A stretch of 64,000 bases of DNA from JAEUIE01 sp035430005 (lineage in GTDB: Bacteria; Planctomycetota; Planctomycetia; Gemmatales; HRBIN36): contig DAOMFV010000007.1 of NCBI GenBank assembly GCA_035430005.1, positions 12,853-76,852 of the forward strand. Direction: 5' to 3'. Below are positions 1 through 8,663 of this stretch, in pieces (positions within the stretch are counted from its first letter, which is position 1; the number at the start of each line of letters is the position of its first letter). Under the pieces are notes generated by a model. That model saw only the letters and a list, made by a program, of their open reading frames with translations, was not told where the DNA came from and made no database searches. The position numbers were made by a program, and so were the translations under genes.

Positions 1-705
1 ATCCTCCAGATCATTCCGAAGGGGAGTTTTCCCATTCGACCACCTAAGAAACTGTCACGCTGGGTCGCAGGCCTATCGGAAAGTGAGCACCCTGCTGCGC
101 CTTTTGCTCTGGGAGCGATGACCTTCTTCCTGCCCTGCGGATTCACGCAGTCTCTGCAACTTGTTGCATTAGCGTCGGGAAGCTTCATGACGGGCGCACT
201 CGCCATGTCCACGTTCGCGCTCGGCACGCTGCCGTCGCTTGTCGGCATCAGCGCGATCTCCTCGACTGCCACCGGCAGCTTCTCGCGCCTCTTCCTTAGA
301 TTTTCGGGCACGCTCGTCTTCATTCTCGCGATCGTGAATCTCAATAGCGGCTTTGCGCTCACGGGCATCAATCTCGCTTCGGCGTTTGCCGGCGGCAATG
401 GTCAGCAGCAAGCAGCCGCGCCTCTCCCGCCTGTAAACGGAGGAGTGCAGAAAATCGCCATGAAGGTGACTTCTGCAGGCTACGTGCCGAACAACCTCAC
501 CATCAAATCGGGCGTTCCCGTGGAATGGCATGTGGACGGAACGGCGGCTCTCGGCTGCACGAGCCAGCTCGTCATTCCTGATCTCAATATCACGCAGGCT
601 CTCGCCCAAGGCGATAATGTCATCAATTTCACCGCTCCCAATCCCGGTCAGCTGGCGTTCAGCTGCTCCATGGGCATGGTGCGCGGCACATTCACCGTTT
701 TGTAA
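1..705 (+). CDS. TauE/SafE-like membrane protein with C-terminal cupredoxin domain (5' truncated)
   Basis: The frame is open from the first base of the window, so the start lies outside; the first internal ATG is at 118. Residues from about 40 to 125 (counting from base 1) form hydrophobic helices with an LPCG motif, as in the DsbD_2/SafE-type 'sulfite exporter' proteins found beside copper ATPases. After an Ala/Gln/Pro-rich linker the last ~90 residues look like a cupredoxin fold (WHVDGT, LGCTSQ, FSCSMGMVRG), with Cys and Met as likely copper ligands. The gene leads a copper operon (DsbA, HMA protein, CopA follow at short spacing). The likely role is copper handling across the membrane. Family membership is fairly sure; the transported substrate is inferred from context. 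Confidence 0.75.
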   Translation: MLQIIPKGSFPIRPPKKLSRWVAGLSESEHPAAPFALGAMTFFLPCGFTQSLQLVALASGSFMTGALAMSTFALGTLPSLVGISAISSTATGSFSRLFLRFSGTLVFILAIVNLNSGFALTGINLASAFAGGNGQQQAAAPLPPVNGGVQKIAMKVTSAGYVPNNLTIKSGVPVEWHVDGTAALGCTSQLVIPDLNITQALAQGDNVINFTAPNPGQLAFSCSMGMVRGTFTVL

Positions 706-730
706 ATACCTATTTCTTATCTACTCATTT

Positions 731-1537
731 ATGTCTTCTCTCAAATGGCAAGAATCTCCCCAGAAGCAATCCAATCAATCTGCCGAAGCCGTTGCTTCCG
801 TCTCTAATCCTTGGTTCGCAATTGCCGTAGGGCTCATGGGCTTGATTGCCGGATTCTCGGCTGCCAAGTTTGTGCCAGGCGGCTCTTTTGCTGGCGGAAG
901 CCAAGCTCAGGCTGTTGCGCAAGCGCCCATTGCCCCCACTCCGACTCCAGCGGCACCCACACCACAGGTTCCTGCGACACCACCCACAGCAATTGATGCG
1001 AAAAATGATCGCATTCTCGGTGATCTCAGCAAAGCAAAAGTGGCCCTCATTGAATATTCTGATTTTGAATGTCCTTTCTGTAAGCGTCATTTCCCCACAA
1101 TGCAGCAGGTGGTATCAACCTATGGCGAGAACGTCGCGTTGGTCTATCGTGATTTCCCACTGAGCTTCCATCAAAATGCCCAGAAGGAAGCTGAAGCGGG
1201 TCGGTGTGTCTTTGAATTGGGCGGAAATACCGCGTTTTGGAAGTATCACGATTATGTCTTCACCAATACGACCAGCAACGGCACTGGCTTAGCGCTGGAT
1301 CAGCTACCCGTTGCGGCAAAACAGGCCGGCGTTGATACGGCAAAGTTCCAAGAGTGTCTCGATAGTGGCAAGTACACCAAGGCAGTCAATGATCAGGAAG
1401 CCGAAGGCCAGAACGCAGGCGTAAATGGAACACCGGGTAACTTCATCGTCGATCTGAAAACGAACAGGAGTGTGATGATTTCCGGTGCTGTGCCGTTCAG
1501 TTCATTCAAATCCGCTATTGATGCCATGCTCAAATAA
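731..1537 (+). CDS. Membrane-anchored DsbA-family thiol oxidoreductase
   Basis: 268 residues. A short cytoplasmic N-terminus is followed by one transmembrane helix (about residues 27-45), an Ala/Pro-rich linker and a thioredoxin fold with the active site ECPFC and a cis-Pro region (NGTPGNF). It should oxidise or shuffle disulfides outside the membrane. The ATG at 731 was chosen because the N-terminus then matches that of the second DsbA at 30937-31713, which shares GLMGLI in the membrane helix, FECPFCKRH and TTSNGTG. An upstream ATG at 530 would overlap the previous gene by 176 bases. No Shine-Dalgarno is visible; the leader is pyrimidine-rich. The style of protein is common in Patescibacteria (recalled, not searched). 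Confidence 0.85.
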   Translation: MSSLKWQESPQKQSNQSAEAVASVSNPWFAIAVGLMGLIAGFSAAKFVPGGSFAGGSQAQAVAQAPIAPTPTPAAPTPQVPATPPTAIDAKNDRILGDLSKAKVALIEYSDFECPFCKRHFPTMQQVVSTYGENVALVYRDFPLSFHQNAQKEAEAGRCVFELGGNTAFWKYHDYVFTNTTSNGTGLALDQLPVAAKQAGVDTAKFQECLDSGKYTKAVNDQEAEGQNAGVNGTPGNFIVDLKTNRSVMISGAVPFSSFKSAIDAMLK

Positions 1538-1555
1538 TTCATTACCGCATATCCT

Positions 1556-1771
1556 ATGATTACCACCTTTTCCATTCCCGGCATTCATTGTGCTTCCTGC
1601 GCAGCCCTAATCAAGGACGTTAGTTCTGAATTTCCCTCCATTAAGAGTGCCAGCGTTAATATCGAAAGCAAAAGTGTCGCTATCGAGCATGACGAAACAT
1701 TCGATCTGCAGAAATGGAAGGAGAAAATCGAAGCGATTGATGAAAATTACAAGATTCAAGCCGTTTCCTAA
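1556..1771 (+). CDS. Heavy-metal-associated (HMA) domain protein, copper chaperone-like
   Basis: 71 residues, a single ferredoxin-like HMA domain with the metal-binding motif GIHCASC at residues 9-15. It probably passes Cu(I) to the ATPase encoded immediately downstream, whose own N-terminal HMA domain has the closely similar motif GMHCASC. It sits 18 bases after dsbA and 9 bases before the ATPase ATG, so the genes are probably co-transcribed. There is no Shine-Dalgarno; the sequence before the start is 'catatcct'. Confidence 0.85.
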   Translation: MITTFSIPGIHCASCAALIKDVSSEFPSIKSASVNIESKSVAIEHDETFDLQKWKEKIEAIDENYKIQAVS

Positions 1772-1780
1772 AACTTGCTT

Positions 1781-4105
1781 ATGACTTCCCATACGACTCT
1801 CTTTATTACCGGCATGCACTGTGCCAGTTGTAGTGCGCTCATTACCCGCAAGCTCAAAAAGACACCCGGCGTCGAGGAGGCGAGCGTGAATCTCTCGTCC
1901 GCGAAGGCTCAGATCCGTTTCGATTCCGCCCGCATCGACGAGCATGGCCTTATGAACGCAGTCAAGGCGGCGGGTTACGGGGCCGAACCGCATCATCACG
2001 GCCAGCACGAGATAGAGCTGGATCGCAAGCGGCGGGAAGATGAAATCTCAGGGTATCGCACGAAGTTCCTCTCAGGACTCGTCCTGAGCCTCCCCATGCT
2101 CGTCTTCATGGTTGTGTCGTTCTTCCCGAATATGGCTTTGCACCAGGCGCTCATGCCCTTCATGGGCATAGTGTCGCTTCTTCTCGCAACGCCGGTCCAG
2201 TTCTGGCTCGGAGCAGGATTCTTCAAAGGATTCTGGTCGAGCCTGCGCATGTTTACCTTCAGCATGGACAGCCTGATCGCCATTGGGACGGCCACCGCCT
2301 ATGTCTACAGCCTACTTCACCTCGCCCTTTTCATCGTGACGCATGGAACGGTCTTCGGCGATGTACGGGACCTGTACTTCGAAGTCGCTGCGTTCCTGAT
2401 CACGTTCGTCTTGCTTGGGAAATGGATGGAGGCGCGGGCCAAAGGGAAGACGTCGGAAGCCATTCAGAAGCTCATGGGGTTGCAGGCCAAAACCGCACGG
2501 GTGCTGCGCGGCGGCCAAACGATGGATGTGCCGATTGAGGAAGTGGTGGCGGGAGACATTGTCGTCGTGAGGCCCGGCGAAAAGATTCCCGTCGATGGCA
2601 CGGTCATCAAGGGGCTCACGTCCATTGATGAATCCATGCTCACCGGCGAAAGCCTTCCCGTTGAAAAAAAGGACGGAGACCATGTGTTCGGAGCAACCAT
2701 GAACGGAAACGGCAGCATTGAATTCAAGGCCGAGAAGGTGGGGTCCGAAACGGCGCTCGCGAGGATCATCCGTTTCGTGGAGGAGGCGCAGGGGTCCAAG
2801 GCTCCTATTCAGGATTTCGCGGACTGGGTGTCTTCTTGGTTTGTTCCCGCCGTGATCATCATCGCGATTGCCACGCTCACCGGCTGGCTGCTCGCGGGCG
2901 CGACGGCGACGTTCGCCCTGCTTGCCGCCGTGTCCGTTCTCGTCATCGCCTGCCCCTGCGCCCTCGGACTCGCGACGCCCACGGGGATCATGGTGGCGAC
3001 GGGCAAAGGCGCGGAGCACGGCATTCTCATCCGTGGCGGCGAACCCCTGGAATCCGCGAACAGCATCGACGCCATTGTCTTCGACAAGACGGGAACGCTC
3101 ACCAAAGGGAAACCGGAAGTGACGGACGTGATCGCCTTCGGCGTCACGGAAGAGAAGCTGCTCAGCATCGCGGCAAGCCTGGAACAGGGTTCGGAGCATT
3201 CCCTCGCCGAAAGTATCGTGAACCATGCCAAAGGCAAGAATCTCACCCTGAGCAGAACCGAGGGTTTCAAAGCGATCCCGGGGCAAGGCGTGGAAGGTTC
3301 CGTCGATGGGACCAAATACTATCTCGGCAATCGCAAACTGATGGAGCGGGAAAAGATCAAGATTATGGAGAACGAGTCGCAGCTCCAAATGCTGGAAGAA
3401 TCGGGGAAGACGGCGATGCTCCTTGCCGATGCGCACACACTCCTTGGCATCATCGCCGTCGCGGACACCGTGAAAGACTCCTCGAAGGAGGCCGTTGCAC
3501 GGTTACGCGGCATGGGGATTGAGGTCTACATGATAACGGGGGACAATACACGCACTGCTTTGGCGATTGGTAGGAGCGTCGGCATCGAGCATGTCTTCGC
3601 GGAAGTGATGCCCGAGCAGAAAGCGAGTGAGGTGAAGAAATTGCAAGAGCAGGGGAAGAATGTGGCGATGGTGGGAGACGGCATCAATGACAGTCCTGCG
3701 CTCGCACAGGCGAATCTCGGCATCGCGATGGGCAGCGGTACCGATATCGCCATTGAGACAGGCGGCATCGTGCTCGTGAAGAACGATCTGCGTGACGTCG
3801 CGACAGCCATCAAGCTGAGCAGGGAGACGGTACGCAAGATCAGGCAAAACCTGTTCTTCGCGCTCTTCTACAACATCATCGGCATCCCCATCGCCGCGCG
3901 CCTCTTCATCCACTGGGGCATCGAGCTGCGACCCGAACTCGCCGGGCTGGCGATGGCCTTCAGCTCCGTCTCGGTCGTCACGAACTCCCTCCTGCTGAAG
4001 AGCTTCGATCCCCAGCGCAGGAACTGGATTTCCGACATCGCGCCGGGGGTGATGATCATTGGTTTCAGCGTCTTATTTTTCTTATTTTCCAAAGTCAGCT
4101 TCTGA
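1781..4105 (+). CDS. copA: Copper-translocating P1B-type ATPase
   Basis: 774 residues. Order of domains: N-terminal HMA (GMHCASC, residues 11-17), a pair of helices, the actuator domain (LTGES), the CPC membrane motif (ACPCALG) typical of Cu+/Ag+ pumps, the phosphorylation site DKTGT, the nucleotide domain, TGDN and GDGIND, then C-terminal helices. It exports Cu(I) from the cytoplasm using ATP. The usual nucleotide-domain SEHP motif reads SEHS here (near base 3195), an unusual change at a normally conserved proline. An in-frame TTG at 1775 is possible, but the ATG at 1781 is preferred. It ends in TGA, which shows that TGA is a stop in this cassette. Confidence 0.92.
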   Translation: MTSHTTLFITGMHCASCSALITRKLKKTPGVEEASVNLSSAKAQIRFDSARIDEHGLMNAVKAAGYGAEPHHHGQHEIELDRKRREDEISGYRTKFLSGLVLSLPMLVFMVVSFFPNMALHQALMPFMGIVSLLLATPVQFWLGAGFFKGFWSSLRMFTFSMDSLIAIGTATAYVYSLLHLALFIVTHGTVFGDVRDLYFEVAAFLITFVLLGKWMEARAKGKTSEAIQKLMGLQAKTARVLRGGQTMDVPIEEVVAGDIVVVRPGEKIPVDGTVIKGLTSIDESMLTGESLPVEKKDGDHVFGATMNGNGSIEFKAEKVGSETALARIIRFVEEAQGSKAPIQDFADWVSSWFVPAVIIIAIATLTGWLLAGATATFALLAAVSVLVIACPCALGLATPTGIMVATGKGAEHGILIRGGEPLESANSIDAIVFDKTGTLTKGKPEVTDVIAFGVTEEKLLSIAASLEQGSEHSLAESIVNHAKGKNLTLSRTEGFKAIPGQGVEGSVDGTKYYLGNRKLMEREKIKIMENESQLQMLEESGKTAMLLADAHTLLGIIAVADTVKDSSKEAVARLRGMGIEVYMITGDNTRTALAIGRSVGIEHVFAEVMPEQKASEVKKLQEQGKNVAMVGDGINDSPALAQANLGIAMGSGTDIAIETGGIVLVKNDLRDVATAIKLSRETVRKIRQNLFFALFYNIIGIPIAARLFIHWGIELRPELAGLAMAFSSVSVVTNSLLLKSFDPQRRNWISDIAPGVMIIGFSVLFFLFSKVSF

Positions 4106-4128
4106 TTTCTATTTTCTCTCACACTCTT

Positions 4129-4947
4129 ATGAACAAGAAACTCTGTTCACTTCTCCTCGGCACGTTAGTGCTTGCCGCTTGTACGCCCAATGGTGGAAAA
4201 ATGAATCATTCGACCGGTGGCATGAATATGGGCGGCATGAACATGGATAACGGCATAGCAACAAGCGAGGGGATGATGGCTGGCGATCATGCAATGATGA
4301 TGCAACCGGGCAAGCAGCAGCTCACTGTGCAGGAAGAAAATGGCAGCTCGCCGACGGATCTGGCATTCTCGATTCGCAAAGATGGACAAGTATTCACAGA
4401 CTTCGGTATCAGTCATACTAAGAAGATGCACTTTATTATTGTGCGTGACGACTTACAGTATTTCAGTCACGTACATCCAACAATGGATGCAAGAGGCATC
4501 TGGCATGAAACATTCACACCGGAAGCAGGAGGCAACTACTGGCTCTATGCGGACTTTGTCGACAGCGCGGATGGCTCCTACTCCCCTCGTTACGGTCAAA
4601 CATTCACCGCCGACAAAGGCCAGTACGGTCTCGTCAAAGACTTCACGATGGAGAAAACCGTGGATGGGTACCACATCACCATGCAACCGAACGTTACAGG
4701 AACATCAGCGAAATTTGCGTACACCATAACCGATGGCGCTGGTAAGCCCGCGGAACTGGAAGACTACCTTGGTGCGAAAGGACATAGTATTCTGTTCACG
4801 AGCAAAGGTGACTTCACGCATGCACACGCAGAAAGCTTCCCGCCTGTCTTTGCAGCCAAGGTTGCTGACAACACGTTTTATCGCATGTACACGCAGTTTC
4901 AAATCAATGGAAAAGTAATTACTGTTCCCTTTGATTGGCAATCATAA
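4129..4947 (+). CDS. Met/His-rich copper-associated lipoprotein
   Basis: 272 residues. It has a lipoprotein signal (LGTLVLAAC, lipid-modified Cys at residue 18) followed by a Met-, Gly- and His-rich segment (GGMNMGGMNMD, AMMMQP) suited to binding Cu(I). The rest is beta-rich with a MHFIIVRDD...FSHVHP pattern seen in periplasmic proteins of copper operons. The likely role is copper capture at the outer face of the cell. It begins 24 bases after copA without a Shine-Dalgarno. No exact family name is assigned. Confidence 0.75.
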   Translation: MNKKLCSLLLGTLVLAACTPNGGKMNHSTGGMNMGGMNMDNGIATSEGMMAGDHAMMMQPGKQQLTVQEENGSSPTDLAFSIRKDGQVFTDFGISHTKKMHFIIVRDDLQYFSHVHPTMDARGIWHETFTPEAGGNYWLYADFVDSADGSYSPRYGQTFTADKGQYGLVKDFTMEKTVDGYHITMQPNVTGTSAKFAYTITDGAGKPAELEDYLGAKGHSILFTSKGDFTHAHAESFPPVFAAKVADNTFYRMYTQFQINGKVITVPFDWQS

Positions 4948-4964
4948 TTTCTCCCTCATTTCCT

Positions 4965-5174
4965 ATGCATAAATCAGAGACAATCTTCTGGAGTTTCGTC
5001 CTCTTATCCGGCGTCTATCTTGCTGTCACATTCACGCTTGGCTCAAAAGCAAACGCTCAGGCAAGCGTGAGCGCAGCCGTCTCCGTCCCACTACCAGGAG
5101 CCCCCATGAAGGGAACGGGCTGCATGGCGAACGGCGGCGGTTGCGGCTGCGGGGGCATGATGATGAAGCAATAA
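4965..5174 (+). CDS. Small secreted Cys/Met/Gly-rich peptide, probable metal binder
   Basis: 69 residues. The N-terminal hydrophobic stretch ending in NAQA looks like a signal sequence. The mature tail is short and rich in Cys, Gly and Met (GCMANGGGCGCGGMMMKQ). It is the last gene of the copper cassette and shares the pyrimidine-rich, Shine-Dalgarno-less leader ('cctcatttcct' before the ATG). A role in copper binding is inferred from composition and position; the ligands would need to be reduced, or shaped by the neighbouring DsbA. Confidence 0.65.
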   Translation: MHKSETIFWSFVLLSGVYLAVTFTLGSKANAQASVSAAVSVPLPGAPMKGTGCMANGGGCGCGGMMMKQ

Positions 5175-5242
5175 CTTGATCTGTAAATCGTGCGAACTTT
5201 CTCTGTAGAATGCAATGATCGGGGTCTAGGCAGGGAATACGC

Positions 5243-5956
5243 ATGCCAAACGATTTATTGGAAGATTCACAGCTTCCTTTTGAGGATGTAAAAAGACTGA
5301 TTGAAAATTATCGGCTTGAACTGTGGCATCGATGGTTTCGGTTTCACAGTCTCGGAAGCTTCCAACTTCAGCTCAGAGATATTCAAAATAACATTAATGG
5401 AACAGACGGTTTTCATTTTCCAACGCACATTACCTACTTTTTCATTGATGAATGGGATTTGGAGAAGACGAACATCTTACCGTTCGCCACGAATGAAGCG
5501 CGTTTGCGACATGAACGCATAACAGAAACATATCCTTTATCTGGCTGGCAGAAGGTTATTATTGAAGAGTTATGCCATGAGTTTCAGCATGACGTTCTGC
5601 ACAACAAGGCCGATGACTATGGCAACTTTCTCTTCGACCATTACGGTCCTCTCAACACCCCTCACCAACGGCATACAGCAGCCTTCACCACAGCAGTGGC
5701 AAAGTTTGCGTTGATGTTTAATTACGACATTCACATACTCATTCGTTCGATGTGGACACACCTACAGAAGTCATCTCCCCCAGTCCAAGATCATTGGAAG
5801 TCGTACGTATCAGGCCATAATATCTCTCAACTAGATATCGAACTGCCAGCTAGGATTCGATGGGAAAATGGTGATCAACACGATGGCCATGATCTCGAAG
5901 ACTGGCTACTTACTGAACAAGAACTGAAGGCCCGCTTAAATGTGCCAGTACCATGA
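5243..5956 (+). CDS. HExxH-motif protein, putative zinc metallopeptidase
   Basis: 237 residues. The segment EELCHEFQHD (around residue 115) contains HEFQH, the HExxH signature of zincins, so a Zn-dependent hydrolase or SprT-like fold is plausible. A further conserved-looking His-rich patch follows (HYGPLNTPHQRH). There is no signal peptide. The start has an AGGGA-type ribosome site, unlike the cassette to its left, so the junction between two sources of DNA probably lies between 5175 and 5240. Function is otherwise unknown. Confidence 0.6.
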   Translation: MPNDLLEDSQLPFEDVKRLIENYRLELWHRWFRFHSLGSFQLQLRDIQNNINGTDGFHFPTHITYFFIDEWDLEKTNILPFATNEARLRHERITETYPLSGWQKVIIEELCHEFQHDVLHNKADDYGNFLFDHYGPLNTPHQRHTAAFTTAVAKFALMFNYDIHILIRSMWTHLQKSSPPVQDHWKSYVSGHNISQLDIELPARIRWENGDQHDGHDLEDWLLTEQELKARLNVPVP

Positions 5957-6019
5957 GGGCATCCCCTTCATATTTCAAGGCAGCTCTTGCAAGTCACTCT
6001 TTCAATGACAGAAATAAGA

Positions 6020-6045
6020 AGCCCGTGATGAGCTCATCACGGGCT
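6020..6045. terminator. Perfect 26-base palindrome between convergent genes
   Basis: AGCCCGTGATGAG is followed directly by its reverse complement. It lies in the short gap where the rightward 5243 gene and the leftward 6066 gene meet, so it probably ends transcription from both sides, although no long T run follows. Confidence 0.6.
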
Positions 6046-6065
6046 AGAAATGTTGGGTTAGTTTA

Positions 6066-6359
6066 TTAGTTAAGATTCTGCTGATCGAACTGACGTTGAA
6101 GTTGCCGGAAGTAGCGTCGTACGATTTTCAAAACGCTGGCTCGATGTTTCACTCCAAGGACAGACGTAAGTGATTCAAGGGTGATGTCTTCCTGGTTGGC
6201 CAGTCTAATGAGGAGGGGGTAATCATCAAGCTTACGGATAAATATTTCTTCCTTCGACGGTGAACGATCCAGAGTTGACTGCTCATCATCGCACTGACTC
6301 ATCTCAGGCCTTGCGGGGATGTTATTAAAGAACTGGTCATCACAGTTAGTAAGTGGCAT
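6066..6359 (-). CDS. Hypothetical helical protein (97 aa)
   Basis: No family recognised. The first 35 residues are polar. The C-terminal half is predicted helical, and the run DITLESLTSVLGVKHRASVL resembles a helix-turn-helix, so a small DNA-binding regulator is possible. It lies downstream of the 6433-6960 gene on the same strand with a 73-base gap. Confidence 0.45.
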   Translation of the reverse strand: MPLTNCDDQFFNNIPARPEMSQCDDEQSTLDRSPSKEEIFIRKLDDYPLLIRLANQEDITLESLTSVLGVKHRASVLKIVRRYFRQLQRQFDQQNLN

Positions 6360-6432
6360 GATTGTCTCCGGGTGAAATGAACTAACACATGAAAGCTGAT
6401 CTCAAAGTCACCGAAATTGGGAACTTGAGTTA

Positions 6433-6960
6433 TTAGACGTTGCCAATTAATTGAGCCCGATAACCAGGAATGCTGCGGCGCATCTCCTGTTCCACATTGA
6501 ACTCTTCCAACGAAAAGAGTTGCGTGAAAGCCATTTGGCCATTTGCATTAGCGAAATCCAACGCACTACTGAAATCATCAAAAAGTTCGACAACGTCGAG
6601 TACATACTCTTGTGGAAATGGGCTTATCCACCCGCCCAAGTATCTGGGCATTTTGGGATCGGTCAACCGGAAAGCGACATCACAAAGGTATCCGAGGCAC
6701 TCGCGGTGTGTCGGGGTTCTAGCAAAGCGACTTTCATAGCCAGCAACCCCTACTGCGTACTTGTAGATTCTTCCGATATCAGTTGCAGAGAATGGTTCTA
6801 GCGTAAAGCCGCTCGCTCCGCTCTCAAAGGCAGTCCTGATTTCGTGAGCAAGCTGTATCAGTCTTAGGCGTCTAGCAGGCACTACCGAATCTAACTTCGT
6901 TGTTGAGGCGTGATCGTCGCTAGACTGACCTACCTGCCTCGTCACTTCTGTCTTAATCAT
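6433..6960 (-). CDS. Hypothetical protein (175 aa)
   Basis: The start at 6960 is chosen because GGGAG lies nine bases upstream; an in-frame ATG at 7008 lacks this. The protein is soluble, with mixed helix and strand, aromatic-rich in the second half (PRYLGGWISPFPQEYVLD). No family is recognised. It is divergent from the 7132-9794 gene set, so the 170-base gap probably holds promoters for both directions. Confidence 0.5.
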   Translation of the reverse strand: MIKTEVTRQVGQSSDDHASTTKLDSVVPARRLRLIQLAHEIRTAFESGASGFTLEPFSATDIGRIYKYAVGVAGYESRFARTPTHRECLGYLCDVAFRLTDPKMPRYLGGWISPFPQEYVLDVVELFDDFSSALDFANANGQMAFTQLFSLEEFNVEQEMRRSIPGYRAQLIGNV

Positions 6961-7131
6961 GTCAATGACTCCCAAATCACAATCTCTTCGCATGGCAGGT
7001 CCAAGCACACATCGTGTTTGAACTCGCGAAGCGAAGCCAGTTCAACACATGAGCCGTTCGATGATTTGCGCATGCGCAACTCATTTTCGGGGTATGGACA
7101 ACACTTGATTGTTGGGGTAATATGCAATTGC

Positions 7132-7434
7132 ATGGAAATGCGTACACCAGATGGCGGCCAAGAAAAGCAATCTCTTGATTTTCGAAGAATGCTGGAACTG
7201 ATGTCGGCGTGCCTAGGAGGCGATGATTCTGATGAAACAAGGGATGAACTCAGAAAGCTAGTCGCATTGCCACATGTGAAGGCCAAAATGCAATTGATAG
7301 GTCAACTTCTGGGGCCTGCCCTCCCTAAGACTAATCGAGCTAAGCATTTTGTTGATCAAGTCACAGCCGATACCATAAGGTGTGCAGCTCGGGCGATACA
7401 GACGGAAGCTTCGAATGAAACGCAAAGATCATGA
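7132..7434 (+). CDS. Hypothetical helical protein (100 aa)
   Basis: Mostly helical and acidic (GGDDSDETRDELRKLV). The start is uncertain: ATGs occur at 7132 and 7138 and neither has a clear ribosome site. It overlaps the next gene by 20 bases, which suggests coupling. No family is recognised. It could be the first gene of a four-gene set ending with the TIR-like protein at 8664. Confidence 0.4.
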   Translation: MEMRTPDGGQEKQSLDFRRMLELMSACLGGDDSDETRDELRKLVALPHVKAKMQLIGQLLGPALPKTNRAKHFVDQVTADTIRCAARAIQTEASNETQRS

Positions 7435-8158
7435 TGAAATCGCATATGAGGCATGGCGATTGACGCAATCGCACAAGATAATAATTCGTAATTCGTTGGT
7501 AGCGTTGGGTGTAAGGATTGATATCATTAGTCGCACCGTACACCGGCTCCATGCAAAGAAAATCCTGGATTACTATTTGATTGAAGTACTACGGATACTA
7601 CAGAACAAGGGCGTGAGAAATCCGGCACACCATGAACGGATCATCGGTGTGGATTCGGCAAACTTAAAGAAATGGTGGACTCGGAAAGACGATGATGAGA
7701 CAAGTGAGCCAGATAGCATTCCTAATCTAAAGACATTCCTGTTCACCCTTGCAGCACTGAATCTACCACAATCAGATGAAACATTTCCTTCAGGTTTCGA
7801 AATCAACTTACAAGCATGGAAGTATTGTTTTACGGCATCCGACAATATCGTTCATCCCGACAAGCCAGACGTTGCCAGCATCGTTGATGTGATCTGTGTG
7901 TTGCTGGCGATGAAGACCCAATCAATCCGATCATATTTTGAAGAAGGAAATCTCGAGCAGCTCTCAGTCTGCGCTATTGAAGTTCATGAAGTGTTTAGCG
8001 ACCTTTACGAAGATGCCTGGCTTCCTGAAATTAAAATGCCCTCCCTCCAGCAGGTACGAGTTTCGTTGAGCCGCTGGATGATGAGTGGCATGGCTGCATG
8101 TATCTCTACAAAATCAGACCTATTCCACTACGAGCCGGAAATTAAACATGGCTACTAG
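7415..8158 (+). CDS. Hypothetical protein (247 aa) in TIR-like gene cluster
   Basis: The ATG at 7415 is used, with a GGAAG just upstream. The protein is helical and without signal or membrane segments. The second quarter contains HHERIIGVDSANLKKWWTRK, which could be a small DNA-contacting segment, but no known domain is recognised. It overlaps the next gene by 11 bases, so the two are probably translated from one message. Confidence 0.5.
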   Translation: MKRKDHDEIAYEAWRLTQSHKIIIRNSLVALGVRIDIISRTVHRLHAKKILDYYLIEVLRILQNKGVRNPAHHERIIGVDSANLKKWWTRKDDDETSEPDSIPNLKTFLFTLAALNLPQSDETFPSGFEINLQAWKYCFTASDNIVHPDKPDVASIVDVICVLLAMKTQSIRSYFEEGNLEQLSVCAIEVHEVFSDLYEDAWLPEIKMPSLQQVRVSLSRWMMSGMAACISTKSDLFHYEPEIKHGY

Positions 8159-8630
8159 CTTTCTAGAAGCGTTTAGTCGGGTCTTAAGTGGAACATTAGA
8201 CGTCGAGTCTAAGGCCATATTGCAGCAAACATGGAGTCAACAAAGGGAAGCATTTCAATTGCTTTCTAGTTTGCTTACACAAGAAGATCCATCGTGGCCT
8301 CATCCATTAGGCATCGCTCAAAAGCGAGTGGCCACACGTTCTGTAGACTTTACTCTAAAAGAATACGAGAAACGTCTCCTGATACTGGAAAACCTCTTTT
8401 CTCATCCGGAAGGCTGCTTGATTCCGGCAGAGACCTACATTGAACTTTTAGAAGAAGGCGAACGTATTTTTGCCAGTGAGGCTATGTACGAAAAAGCACG
8501 TTCGCTGGGTGATCGTGCCATGAAGGTTAGACGGCAGCTTCTGAGCTCCCGTGACCTAGAGCTTCAGAGGCGTGCCGAGGCACTTTTGCACACTTACATT
8601 CAAACTGATCTGCTATACTTAGCCGCATGA
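8148..8630 (+). CDS. Hypothetical helical protein (160 aa)
   Basis: All-helical, with a Leu-rich C-terminal half (long amphipathic helices, EYEKRLLILENLFSH). The start at 8148 follows from the overlap with the preceding gene and gives a soluble N-terminus. The TIR-like gene starts 33 bases further on. A regulatory or adaptor role for that protein is possible but not shown. Confidence 0.45.
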   Translation: MATSFLEAFSRVLSGTLDVESKAILQQTWSQQREAFQLLSSLLTQEDPSWPHPLGIAQKRVATRSVDFTLKEYEKRLLILENLFSHPEGCLIPAETYIELLEEGERIFASEAMYEKARSLGDRAMKVRRQLLSSRDLELQRRAEALLHTYIQTDLLYLAA

Positions 8631-8663
8631 CATCTGCTAAATAAACCTGGTGAGGGCTGTCCC

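Noticed and set aside
2312..3436. Long open frame (374 codons) on the minus strand inside the copper ATPase
   Set aside because: It is antisense to a gene with all P-type ATPase motifs, has no ribosome site and gives a His/Arg-rich composition typical of shadow frames.
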